From positions 310,001 to 374,000 of the forward strand of contig NC_068360.1 in the NCBI RefSeq assembly GCF_020536995.1: 64,000 bases of DNA, written 5' to 3'. Numbering within the stretch: the first letter of the stretch is position 1; every line of letters begins with the position of its first letter. The notes beneath the pieces were generated by a model. That model ran no database searches, had not been told where the DNA came from, and worked only from the letters and a program-made list of their open reading frames with translations. This DNA is from Dreissena polymorpha (Eukaryota > Mollusca > Bivalvia > Myida > Dreissenidae). The position numbers and the translations under genes are program-made. Shown here piece after piece: positions 47,047 through 57,591 of this stretch.

Positions 47047-49358
47047 TAGGGGGGGGGGGGGGCGGAGGGGGGGGGAGGGCACGGGGGATGGTTTGGGTGG
47101 AGTCTATTGTGGTATGTCAGGTAAGAGTAGTTTCGTCAAAGTATCAATCAAATCTAATCATAAATAGAAGTTATGGCAATTTTAGCAAAATTTAATAATT
47201 TGACCTTGAGAGTCAAGGTCATTCAAAGGTCAAGGTAAAATTCAACTTGCCAGGTACAGTAACCTCATGATAGCATGAAAGTATTTGAAGTTTGAAAGCA
47301 ATAGCCTTGATACTTAAGAAGTAAAGTGGATCGAAACACAAAATTTAACCATATATTCAAAGTTACTAAGTCAAAAAAGGGCCATAATTCCGTAACAATG
47401 ACAACCAGAGTTATGCAACTTGTCCTTTTACTGTACCCTTATGATAGTTTGTGAGTGTTCCAAGTATGAAAGCAATATCTATGATACTTTAGGGGTAGAG
47501 TGGACCAAAACATAAATCTTAACCAAATTTTCAATTTTCTAAGTATAAAAAGGGCACATAATTCTGTCAAAATGCCAGTCAGAGTTACATTACTTTGCCT
47601 CCACAGTCCCCTTATGATAGTTAGTATGTGTTGCAAGTATGAAAGCAATAGCTTTGATGCTTAAGGAATAAAATGGACCTAAACGCAAAACTTAACCAAA
47701 ATTTTCAATTTTCTAAGTATAAAAACGGCACATAATTCTGTCAAAATGCACGCCAGAGTTATCTAACTTTGCCTGCCCAGTCCCCTCATGATAGTAAGTA
47801 AGTGTACCAAGTTTGAATGCAATAGCATTGATACTTTCTGAGAAAAGTGGACCTAAACGCAAAACTTAACCGGACGCCAACGCCGATGCCGACGCCAAGG
47901 TGATGACAATAGCTCATAATTTTTTTTCAAAAAATAGATGAGCTAATAATAATTGAACATAAAAGTATTGTATTGATTCCTTTCATGTAAAAGTGATAAT
48001 GAATAATGTTTTTCACACACATGCTCATGACAGTGTTTTCTGTCTTTTTAAACGCCTCGAATAAAAGAAAACCGTGTTCGCACCTAGCGTGTTTGATTAT
48101 GCAATTAACAGTTTGAAGCCATGGAGAACTCATAACTAATTGTAGTAATCGTATTATCCAGAGTCTCTTGATTCCCCAATGCATACCTGTCAACTGTCTC
48201 AATCGCATACATGCAACTTCTTCCATCTTTATCCATTACTCGATAATTCCATATATGCCCGATTTCCATTTTTAAAAGCAAATTATGGGTGTGTAATATA
48301 GACGATAATATTGAAAAAAATGTCATTTACACAAACGTCAGCAATTTTTAAAAGTATCAAATGAATTTCGGCATATGATTCTATTTAAAGATTTAATGAA
48401 ATAAGCGTCCAATCAGGACAAGGGTATTCCAAGGCATCGTGTACAGTTTATGTTCTGAAACAAATTGTAGCCGCAAATAAATACATGTATATGCCCATGA
48501 TATTTTCGTCTCCAGTTTTTATCTACAAAAAGCGCGCGAAAATAGCAGGCAACATTGTAAAAGCTTCGTTGTGAATTTCAATTTAAGTATCGGGGTACAT
48601 GTATCTCGCAAATGACTTGGAATTGGCATTGCACATTAAGTGCCGTGTACAGTTCATGAATATTCTTTTACAACGACCAATGAACAGCGTCATCTATATT
48701 TAGATTTCAATCAACATGTAATAGTCATTTTCTGGAAATCGGGAGAAAGTGAAAGCGATTTTTCGAAAATAAACCAACGTTTTGTTTATTTAATTTGTCA
48801 TTTTTATTTATATTTTGTGTTGTCTGTGTACGTTTGTTTGGTTCTCATTTGTTTTCAGCAAATCTTATGAAAATAAATATCGTAATTGTAAATGTTTAAA
48901 GCAAGTCCCGTTCCCGATATCATATACGAGAATTACTTCGATATGTTACATGAAAATAACATGTACAATTATTGTTTTGATAGATGGCACGTGCTTAGCT
49001 AAAGTTTGTGTCTCGTCATACATAGGATATTGGATTGTCGGTGCTTGTTTGGAAAATAAAACAAAGACGCAGTCGGCGGTTTTCTATAGTCCTTTTGTAC
49101 TGACCAACATTATAATTAATAGTGCACGTGCTTAGTTAACATTTAGGGGTAAGAAACACGGGTTCTAGACACGTTGGAAGAAAGTCATCACGATGATCAC
49201 GGGTGTTCCCGTTATCGATAGCGTGAAATCGCAGAGATTTCGGATGTTCGCTGAACACCGCGGTCAGTAGCGTGTCCGTCCCCCGCGAAATGTCACCCAT
49301 CGGGAAAAGTAAACACCGCGGACAGGCGTTTTTGTTTAAGTTCACCATGCCTGTACTG
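46392..49358 (-). mobile_element. CAGTACAGG-ended TA-flanked element, copy 2, carrying a 1.36-kb insertion
   Basis: The left end CAGTACAGGCACCGTGTAC (plus TTTAACAAACGTCAC) is the right end of copies 1 and 3, so this copy is reversed. The right end finishes CATGCCTGTACTG at 49358. TA lies at 46390-46391 and 49359-49360. Without the insertion at 46586-47944 it is about 1.6 kb. Its interior (about 47950-49130) matches that of copy 3, not the palindromic core of copy 1. No transposase. Confidence 0.88.
46586..47944 (+). mobile_element. pearl/Helentron-associated-like element, AACAAGAGCACC family, copy 2
   Basis: Head CAAGAGCACCGCC and GCTCATCTATTTT, tail AAAATAGATGAGCTA. Three G-rich tracts (the longest about 20 G, near 46764) alternate with poly-A runs of up to about 36. 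The core is the same as at 18439-19892. The unoccupied relative at 55540-55590 (opposite strand) reads GCTAGAAATAAAATAATTG, placing the insertion in an A-rich site. Confidence 0.82.
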
Positions 49359-49360
49359 TA

Positions 49361-49420
49361 GGGGGGCTGACCTAACAGTTTAGTTGATCAGCAGCCAGTG
49401 TGCATTTTGCTTGGGTACAC
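49361..49420. other. short spacer
   Basis: Nothing recognised. Confidence 0.3.
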
Positions 49421-49570
49421 TTTCCCACTCAAAAGCAAAGTTAAAATGGCTATGTGCAACAGCATAAAACCAGAACAGCTTGCGAGTAAATCACAGTCTG
49501 TTCAGGTTATTATGCTGTTTGCTGCTTATCAGTATCTTTGGTTTGGAATTGAAGCCTTTAAATCTTGAAT
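49421..49570 (+). mobile_element. palindromic MITE, GCAAACAGCATAAAACCAGA family, copy 1
   Basis: It contains CAACAGCATAAAACCAGAAC, GCGAGTAA, then CTGTTCAGGTTATTATGC and TGTTTGCTGCTTATCAGTAT. Its inverted partner is at 52120-52285. The arms complement each other around the GCGAGTAA centre. Confidence 0.75.
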
Positions 49571-50404
49571 ATATTAAGAAAGGACTTGAATTAAATTTGA
49601 TTTGCTAAGGGACTTCAAATGCGTCAAAAAGCGTTTCTTTGGTTCTTTAAAAGCGGTGATGCATATCTACGAATAAACATATGTCCGACAATTGGATCTT
49701 GTGCATTCATAATTGAAAATTATTTTAAAAACATAATGTATTTTTTCCCAAAACTAATAAGAAATAAGTTTTTGACTTTTGACATCATAATTATGCTGAA
49801 TAGGATTACTGAGCAAATCAAGACCACCACCTAAAGGCAATACTAATAAACAATGAGCCATATTGTACTAGTAATTAAGTACAGATTCTTTAGGAGGTGA
49901 TTAAAGTTCCATCATTTACAAGCCATAAATAACCCAACAAAGTAAACATCCCTCACTGTTTGTACATAAAGCCCCCTGCACTTAACACTTACAGAGACCC
50001 AGAGGACATTGTTGTGTTTTTGTGTTTTGGCAGAGGGCAATCTTGACAATTTATTAAACCTTACAGTAGGGATGCCTCTAAACCAACAGGCAACCTAATG
50101 CATGCCCCTGAAAAGGTATGTCAACAGTATTAAGATATAAAGATGTTGTTATTTTTAATCTCAAATGTTCTCTTTCAGCAGCTTTAAGAATATCAAATCT
50201 GCTGTTGTGTGTTTTCTTTTTGATGTTTTGGAAAGTTCAGACAAAGAAACTTTTATAATTATATTTTTTAGCTTCGATTGAACATGCTTTTTAATCAGTT
50301 GTTGTTGTATTATTATAGATTATTTTATTAAAAGTACTTTCATATGAGGGGAATTTTAAGGTTGGTAAATACATCGGAATGTTAAACCAAAATTTTCAAT
50401 TACA
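49571..50404. other. spacer, nothing recognised
   Basis: The frame at 49619-49834 has no recognisable domain. Confidence 0.4.
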
Positions 50405-50405
50405 A

Positions 50406-50580
50406 ATGATCCTCAAGTTTCAAGAATTACCCATTGCCTGCCTATGATATGATCCTCAAGTTTCAAGAATTACCCATTGCCTGCCTATGATATGATCCTC
50501 AAGTTTCAAGAATTACCCATTGCCTGCCTATGATATGATCCTCAAGTTTCAAGAATTACCCATTGCCTGCCTATGATATG
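50406..50580 (+). repeat. 43-bp minisatellite, four identical copies
   Basis: ATGATCCTCAAGTTTCAAGA plus the next 23 bp (ending CTGCCTATGAT) repeats with GATCCTCAAG at 50408, 50451, 50494 and 50537. No differences were seen between copies. That points to very recent expansion, or to an assembly artefact. Confidence 0.95.
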
Positions 50581-50588
50581 AGCTTCAT

Positions 50589-50822
50589 TCTGGGAACAAC
50601 TGGGCTTTATGCATAAGTGTTGTCCCATGAAAGTCTTCACAGGATAATCATGGACGCCTCTTTCCACTTACACTGGATTTTTTGAAGGAGACTTCCTTTA
50701 ACAAAAAAATATATTTCCATAAAAGGGACAAGTATCATCCCTCATTCGCCTGTGTGCACTTCACAGGCGAATCTGAGACAACACTTAATGTGCATTCATT
50801 AAGCCAAGTTTTCCCAGAACAA
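50589..50822. mobile_element. palindromic MITE, TTCTGGGAAAACTTGG ends, Dreissena-type
   Basis: The inverted ends TTCTGGGAACAACTGGGCTT and, complementary, TTCTGGGAAAACTTGGCTTA bracket inner arms with TTGTCCCATGA, ACTGGATTTTTTGAAGGAGA and CAGGCGAATCTGAGACAAC. It is a diverged relative of the GTCCCAGATTAGCCTGTGCA family. Confidence 0.7.
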
Positions 50823-50830
50823 GTCCTGTA

Positions 50831-51235
50831 TTTATACAAGGGTACCTGGTGTTGTAGAGGGTCCCAGACAGTCGTCGTATGAACCGATCCTGTTTCTTTC
50901 GAGTTGCATTCTCACAGAATGAGTGCTGGCGCTTTAGACTCTGAAAATAGAACAAGGTTACTGTCAGCAGTTTGTGCCATCAACCTTAGCCTTTCAATTG
51001 ACTAGAAATTGTTGAGATGAATTTGTGATTTGCCTTAAAAAAAAAATTAATTGGCTAAACATTCCCATTTTAAGAGCGTCATAAACGTTTGGGCATCAAT
51101 AGAAGAAGTTTGGCCATCATGTAAGTAACTGATCAAAATATTTCAGAACAATACTTTCATAAAAACTCTAGCAATTAAGCAGATAAAGTTGATCTTTTTT
51201 TAGAAGCAGTGGTCAACTGGTCCCATATGAAATCA
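50831..51235. other. spacer, nothing recognised
   Basis: No repeat or gene signal noticed. Confidence 0.4.
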
Positions 51236-51257
51236 ACAAGGGACAAAATTGTCACAA

Positions 51258-51936
51258 AACCAGGTTTTCATTGTGAAAAAAAAATCTGATAAAGGGAGAA
51301 AACTCAAACTGAACTTTTGAAATGACCAAAAAAAATTAACCCTCTTTGTAAGTTTTTTTTTTTTTTTTTTAATCTATATTTAGTTGTGGCGACCTTGACA
51401 TTGGAGATATTGACGTGATTCTTTCGTGGGACACACCGTCCCATGATGGTGAACAAATGTGCCAAATGATTTTAAAATCTCACAATGAATGACATAGTTA
51501 TGGCCAGGACAAGCTCATTTATGGCCATTTTTGACCTTTGAACTCAAAGTGTGACCTTGACCTTGGAGATATCGACATAATTATTTCGCGCGACACACCG
51601 TCCAATGATGGTGAACAAATGTGCCAAATGATTTTAAAATCTGACGATGAACGACATAGTTATGGCTCGGACAAGCTCATTTATGGCCATTTTTGACCTT
51701 TGAACTCAAAGTTAGACCTTGACCTTGGAGATATCGACGTAATTCTTTCGCGCGACACACCGTCCAATGATGGTGAACAAATGTGCCAAATGATTTTAAA
51801 ATCTGACAATGAACGACATAGTTATGGCCCGGACAAGCTTATTCCGCCAGCCCGCCAGCCAGCCAGCCCGCCAGCCAGCCAGCCCGCCCGCATTCGCCAA
51901 TCTAATAACCAGTTTTTTCCTTCGGAAAACCTGGTT
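51258..51936 (+). mobile_element. AACCAGGTTTTC-ended dispersed element, copy 2
   Basis: Same family as 25319-25826, with three tandem units of about 150 bp (GACCTTGAC(A/C)TTGGAGATAT at about 51391, 51555 and 51717). A GCCAGCC/GCCCGCC tract (51846-51890) is followed by AACCAGTTTTTTCC, TTCGG and AAAACCTGGTT, a terminal hairpin. Confidence 0.88.
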
Positions 51937-52119
51937 AAAAACTAGATACAAATTAAGTTACTAACATTCACAATATCATCACAATAACTCCATACATATT
52001 CAAGTTATTTTGCAAAAAGCATCTTTCTTCTTTTAGTCACAGTAACCTTGACGACATAAACATTGGTTTTTTTTTCGTTTAAATTTGGGTTTGGTAGGGG
52101 GACCCTTTTCCAAAGGAAA

Positions 52120-52285
52120 CAAAGTATTCAAGTTTTAAAGGCTTCATTTCCAAACCTTAGATACTGATGAGCAGCAAACAGCATACAACCTGAACAGACT
52201 GCGAGTTACTCGCAGGCTGTTCTGGTTTTATGCTGTTTGCACATATCCATTTTTACTTTGCTTCTGAGTGCGAAAGGGTAATATT
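52120..52285 (-). mobile_element. palindromic MITE, GCAAACAGCATAAAACCAGA family, copy 2
   Basis: GCAGCAAACAGCATACAACC, TGAACAGACTGCGAGTTAC, TCGCAGGCTGTTCTGG and TTTTATGCTGTTTGC form a near-perfect palindrome. The flanking text matches the complement of 49421-49570. Confidence 0.78.
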
Positions 52286-52338
52286 AATTAAGGATGAGAT
52301 TGACATTCAATTACGCTGTAGAAATGTGCATCCATTGG

Positions 52339-53306
52339 TAGAGCTGCAACGATTCGATCCGATTCATCGAAAATCGATTCGAAATGCTTCGATTCGATTA
52401 CGATACCAAACCTACCAAATTCGATTCGATTCTTTAACATATATACACATATATACACAAAGATACGCAAAGCGCGCTGTATTCTGACTATTGATACAGG
52501 AAGGTGTTGGTTTTTATCTTTACCTGTAATTACGATGCGCGCGATTGGTTGCTTATTACTTTAGTTATACAATCAATAAACCCGTTACGGTCTACTTTCC
52601 GAAAAATCGTCAAAATGGCTGAACAAGTTGTTGCCGACAAATTAAAATGATCAGATGCGCCTAAGAAGCTAAAATAAAAATTGTGGCAGTATTTTGGGTT
52701 TCGGGGTGGTAGCCCTACCAATAAAGCAAAGTGTAAAATGTGCTTCACGGATGTTGCGTACGCTAAGTCCGGCTCAACCACTAATCTAATGCAATATGTC
52801 AAACGCAAACATAACGTTGATTTAGCAAGACTAAATGGTCGCACAAGTGCAACTACTCTAGTCGCCAGCCAGAAAAGTAGTTCTATTTCTGTTGGAGTTT
52901 TGTTAAGTTTATTAGACAATGTGATTTGTCCTACAGGTAACAGGTGATGCTGTCGTGGCACAATGGTAGACATGCTAATAGTGGTTTAGGGTAAATGTAT
53001 AATAGTGATAGTACTATCATTCAACTGATTCCAGATACATTCTTATGATCATTTATTTTTTTATATTATTGTGTAATCAACACAATCTTCTAGTCAGAAG
53101 TTTTTATATTAAAATTGAGTCCTAATTTGCTATTCTTTTTTATGTGTTTTATTGAAATCACATTTGAACAGAAATGTTAATTTTGAGGCATAAGAGTGAA
53201 TATATGATAAAACTAGGTTTGAAGATAAATCTAATCGAAAAAAATCGGTATCGGAGTGTCTGAAATCGAAATCGAATCGAGCTGTTGGTGAATCGTTGCA
53301 GCTCTA
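52339..53306 (+). mobile_element. hAT element, internally deleted, with BED zinc-finger remnant
   Basis: The ends TAGAGCTGCAACGATTCG and CGAATCGTTGCAGCTCTA are exact inverted copies. The flanks TCCATTGG (52331-52338) and TTCATTGG (53307-53314) are an 8-bp duplication with one difference, as expected for hAT. Subterminal ATCGATTCG-type words occur at both ends. The interior encodes only the N-terminal BED finger region; no catalytic or dimerisation domain is present in 968 bp. Confidence 0.9.
52615..52947 (+). pseudogene. hAT transposase N-terminus (BED zinc finger), decayed
   Basis: From ATG at 52615 the frame reads MAEQVVADKLK, a stop (52648), SDAPKKLK, a second stop (52675), then LWQYFGF, KAKCKMCFTDVAYAKSG and STTNLMQYVKRKHNVDL. 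This is the BED finger of ZBED-type hAT transposases: W-x-YF, CxxC and a C-terminal HxxxxxH-like end. The first histidine of the usual NLMQHLKRKH is tyrosine here, so zinc binding would fail. With two in-frame stops and the rest of the transposase absent, the copy cannot make an active enzyme. Confidence 0.85.
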
Positions 53307-53314
53307 TTCATTGG

Positions 53315-54305
53315 GCATTCATTAATCTTAAATACATGACTATCAATCTTAAACCTGTAATTAACAAGAGTAATGTTCAGTACTTTGTTCTAGTTTTTGT
53401 CAATGACACCTACAAAAGTGATTTTCACAACATACACATGTTTTTAATGATGCCACTCAACCTGCCAAAGGTCAACAATCATCAGTATAATGATGGATGC
53501 TAATTGATACGCAGGTACAGAAATTGATAAGAAACAGTCCACACATTTCCCCACATAAAGCGTATGACAGGCAAAGAAATTGATCACCAATAGTCCACAA
53601 ATAATCCAAACATTCATTATTTGAAGAATTCCAATCTAGCTAAGGAAAAAACAATTCTTCAACATTTAAAAAGGTATAGAAAAACTGTAAAGAAGCAAAT
53701 GAAAACACTTTACAATTCTTGGAAATGCATAGAACATTGTACTTGTATAAAGGGACATATTGGAGAAATTTTCTTTATTGTTTGTTCCTTGGCTTTCCTG
53801 AGAAATTAAAACTTAACATTTGCAGCAGTTAAATTGAAAGAAATGATGATGCAACAGCCATGAACCAATACATAGACCATCATTCCTTCACAGCAACAAT
53901 TTTGATCTTATAATTCCACCAGTCATATCCTCTATTCAAGGTTTTATTCAATGAAATTCCAGACCAATAAAGAAGTTATTTATGGTGCAAGCCAATGCAG
54001 GGACACAATTATATCAACGGTAGGGACTTTCATCAGACACTGAGTGTGATGAAACTCCTAATTAATTCTGAAATATTGATCACGCACCATGAGGCTTTTC
54101 ACAGCTCAGCTGATGAAGACACAATAATTGATGCCATTCGAGTATATGTAACGGTTGATAAAGTAATTGACCTAGAAGCAGGAAATATTGATTAACATAA
54201 AATATAACAGACCTAACACAGAGATATATTTTATAATGTACATGAACAAATACCATTTGTACTTGAAAAACTGATCATTCATACACATCAGTCTCTCATT
54301 AAATG
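53315..54305. other. spacer, nothing recognised
   Basis: Short frames at 53621-53809 and 53995-54195 have no recognisable domains. No tandem or inverted repeats noticed. Confidence 0.4.
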
Positions 54306-54309
54306 AGCA

Positions 54310-54452
54310 TTGCTCTGGTAAAATGGGGCTTAATGCATGTGCGTACAGTGTCGTCCCAGATTAGCCTGTGCACAGGCTGATTAAGGGTGCACTTTCCACC
54401 TAAACTGGATTTGAGATAAGAAGAGACCTCCTATAAATGAATATAGCATATA
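54310..54452 (+). mobile_element. GTCCCAGATTAGCCTGTGCA palindromic MITE, left half
   Basis: GGGGCTTAATGCATGTGCGT, GTCGTCCCAGATTAGCCTGTG, CACAGGCTGAT, CTAAACTGGATT and AGAAGAGACCTCCTATAAA are the left half of the Dreissena-type element. It is interrupted at TATA by the CAGTACAGG copy 3 and resumes at 55757. Confidence 0.8.
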
Positions 54453-55754
54453 CAGTACAGGCAATGTGTACTTTGACAAAAACGCGTGTCCGCGGTGATC
54501 AATTTTCCAGATTTCAATTTCGCCAGGGGGGGGGGGGGGGGGGGGGGGGGGGGAGTGGTGGGGTGGTGCTGCGTTATCACCGCGATGCTGCGCAGCCACC
54601 GTAAACACCTGTCTGCGAGGGTCATTCACACGTTTTAAATGTACATGTACATGTACAAAATTAAATCATATACTCCATGTACATGTAGATATTATGTGCA
54701 CATTTTTTATGTGTACTTAAACTCGGGCAGTATGTTAAGTCGGAAACTAAAACTAAGCTTTTAGATGATCAATACGATTAACTTTTATGGTGTTAATCAA
54801 TGCAATTGCCCTTTTTGTTTTCACAAAATTGGGTTTCATTTTTCCCGATTTCCAGAAAATTACTTGTACATGTTGCATGAAATCTAAATATAGCGTGTTA
54901 CAGCGTGTTTGATTTTTATTTTATTCAGATGAAATGTCAATTCCAAATCATTCGCAAGCTACCCCTGTACTTGAGAAGAATTTCACTACGAAACTTTAAA
55001 TCTTAATTAAAAGATCCCAATGTTGTCTGCGCTACGAAGATTTTGTGTCAAAAATAAATACACCCACGCCAATTTTCACGCGCTTTTTATGGTTCAGAAC
55101 AAAGAAAATGAAAATATCATGGGCATATATACATGTATTTATTTGTGGCTACAATTTGTAACAGAACATGAACTCTACACAACGCGCACACTAGGCGTCA
55201 GGTGATTTAAGAATGTTGGAATACACCTGTTCTGATTGGGCGCTTATTTCATCAAATCTTTAAATAGAAACATATGCAGAAATTCATTTGATAGTTTAGA
55301 GATATGGCAAACGTTTGTGACTTTTGCATTTTTATCACACTTTTATCGTCAACATTGACCAGAATTTGCATGAAATCGGAAATCTTGGGATTACAGGGTA
55401 ATGGACAGAGACGGGAATTTTTGCATGTATGCAGTAATCGGTTGTGATTGTTCGTAATCGTTGTTTATTTTTTAGACACCAAATGACACCTATAACATTC
55501 AAACGCACGGTAGATTCTTTCTGCAAATTGGTACCGACCTATGTTTATGTTCAATTATTTTATTTCTAGCTAACACGATGAACACTGCGGTAGATATTAT
55601 GGGTCCGCGGTGATTCGCGGTGTCCACCTTATGGAAAACGGCCCCGGCAAATATTACATCTGAACACCCATCGCGGGGGTCGTTTGGTAAGCGAACACTG
55701 TAAAATGAACACCGCAACGAGTGGCGTTTGTCAAAGTACACGTTGCCTGTACTG
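54453..55754 (+). mobile_element. CAGTACAGG-ended TA-flanked element, copy 3
   Basis: The ends CAGTACAGGCAATGTGTAC (plus TTTGACAAAAACG) and, complementary, CAGTACAGGCAACGTGTAC are flanked by TA at 54451-54452 and 55755-55756. The nearby unoccupied sequence GCATATAACCAGAAAG (55880-55896) confirms the TA target. A pure run of 28 G lies at 54526-54553. The interior matches copy 2 in inverse orientation. No transposase. Confidence 0.9.
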
Positions 55755-55756
55755 TA

Positions 55757-55995
55757 AGCAGAAAGTGTTATGTCCCAGACTAGCCTGTGCTGACTGAACA
55801 GGCTAATCCCAGAAGACACCTTAAGCACATGCATACTTTCATGGAGACTTAACGAGACCTCCTATAAATGAATATAGCATATAACCAGAAAGTGTTATGT
55901 CCCAGACTAGCCTGTGCTGACTGAACAGGCTAATCCCAGAAGACACCTTAAGCACATGCACACTTTCATGGAGAATTAACACAGCCTTTTCTAGT
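55757..55995 (+). mobile_element. GTCCCAGATTAGCCTGTGCA palindromic MITE, right half, duplicated in tandem
   Basis: AGCAGAAAGTGTTATGTCCC to ACTTTCATGGAGA occurs twice (55757-55849 and 55884-55976). The copies are joined by GACCTCCTATAAATGAATAT, which is also the sequence left of the CAGTACAGG insertion. The second copy therefore preserves the uninserted junction. Confidence 0.85.
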
Positions 55996-56269
55996 TTTAA
56001 AACGACAAAATAAAACAAACACAACAAATCTTCAGACTTCAAGAAGCAAATAAATCCCATAAATTTTCCCATTGGGTGTGCCATGTGTATTGAAACTTTA
56101 TCATGTAAGAAAGCATCAATAAAACTGCACAACATCACTTTATCAATTTCGCAACCTTTTGCCAAAGTATTATATATTGTTAACCAGTCTTTTCCCTTGC
56201 CAAATTGATAATGTTTGCACCCTATTCACTGTCAGAGATGTAAGATGTGTTTGGCTTTATCAGAAAAGT

Positions 56270-56405
56270 AAACAAATGAGCTGTGCTCTGTGGAAAGGGG
56301 GTTTAATGCATGTGCGTAAAATGTTGTCCCAGATTAGCCTGTGCAGTAGGCACAGGCTAATCCGGGACAACACTTTCCACCTTAAGTGGATTTTTGCTAA
56401 GGCAA
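56270..56405 (+). mobile_element. GTCCCAGATTAGCCTGTGCA palindromic MITE, another copy
   Basis: GGGGGTTTAATGCATGTGCG, TTGTCCCAGATTAGCCTGTG, CAGTAGG, CACAGGCTAATCCGGGACAA, CACTTTCCACCTTAAGTGGA and TTTTTGCTAAGGC give an inner palindrome of about 25-bp arms. Truncated on the right. Confidence 0.8.
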
Positions 56406-56545
56406 GACTCTCTCTAGTGTTTTTCCCAGGCCATTTTAGCGTGGCGAAAAGCCACGCCGCCCTCCTTGATCGCCACGCTGCCCTTTTCAAAGGCGAATTT
56501 CGCCACGCCCTTCTTTTCAAAGGCAAATTTCGCCACGCGCCCTTA
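56406..56545 (+). repeat. CGCCACGC minisatellite-like tract
   Basis: GTGGCGAAAAGCCACGCC, then three imperfect units CTTTTCAAAGGCGAATTTCG + CCACGC at about 56480-56540. GC-rich relative to its surroundings; no known family named. Confidence 0.6.
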
Positions 56546-57027
56546 TCGATAACATCTTTATTGCCTTACGATCTAACTTGGTCCGCAAAATCAGCGTCCT
56601 TCATTGTCTGTGACGCTCCGACTGTGCTTGATTTACTCGAGAGATGTGAACGTCTAATCGACTATATTATTTGAGCAGATTTAATCTATTACAGTGCTCG
56701 ATTTATAGGTAGACTGCTCCAAAGCTGTGAATTAGTCATGCTTGAATAACCCCGTGTCATGTATCAATCGATAATGCAAGAGGCTATGTTATACCAAGCG
56801 CACTTTTCAGTCGGCAATGTGTACTCCTCCACGATAAAATCGTTACTTCGGAGACTTTTGATGAAAAACTCGACATTATTCTCGTGGCAATTGTGCATTG
56901 CATGCATTATTCAGTTATATCAAAACATATATTTTTACGAATAATTACATTTAAAAACACAAACAAATTCATTCTTTATCGCTTTCGTCTTTACGATAAT
57001 TAGATCTAATTATTGAAATAATTACTG
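56546..57027. other. spacer, nothing recognised
   Basis: No repeat or gene signal noticed. Confidence 0.4.
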
Positions 57028-57591
57028 CAGGGCTCGAAATTAACACTTGCACACTCGCAAAATGCTAGTGAAAAATACCGATTGCGAGTTAACTTTTAAG
57101 CCACTAGTATTTTTTTGCGAGTAAAGAAATAGTGAAAAAAAACACAAGTAATATTGCTAAATGCGCTCCACGTCATGAACAATAAACCGTAGGTCAATAA
57201 ATAGAATGTCCAAATACCCGTATGCGGAAGCACACACCTTACACACCCTACCTATGTAGACTGGAATACTTATATTACAGATACGCGGATGGTATTGGTA
57301 TAAAGAACGTGAAACAGTCTACTTTTCACAAGTGTTCATTTAATTTAAACAGACTAGTTGCGAAAAAATAACTAGTTTCTTTTTGCCCACAGACGGAAAT
57401 AACAAAAAAGATAAAGCAAAGTTAAACGTTGAGTAAGGAAAAAACAGAAATTAAATCATTCTATGAAAACAGCAAAAATTGGGGAAAATAACTTAATATA
57501 AAACTAAAATTTGCAAGAATACTTTTGATTTTGCGAGTTGTTATTAAAGCAATGTTTTGTTAGTAGCAAAAAAAGTTAAATTCAAGCCCTG
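57028..57591 (+). mobile_element. CAGGGCTCGAAATTAAC element, uninterrupted copy
   Basis: The left end CAGGGCTCGAAATTAACACT and the right end, whose complement reads CAGGGCTTGAATTTAACTTT, make inverted termini. The interior matches both sides of the split copy at 18331-20090. I could not see a clean target duplication. No transposase frame. Confidence 0.8.

Noticed and set aside
56159-56674. 171-codon plus-strand frame
   Set aside because: It runs through the palindromic MITE and the CGCCACGC tract; the peptide (HAALLDRHAALFKGEF repeats) reflects the minisatellite.
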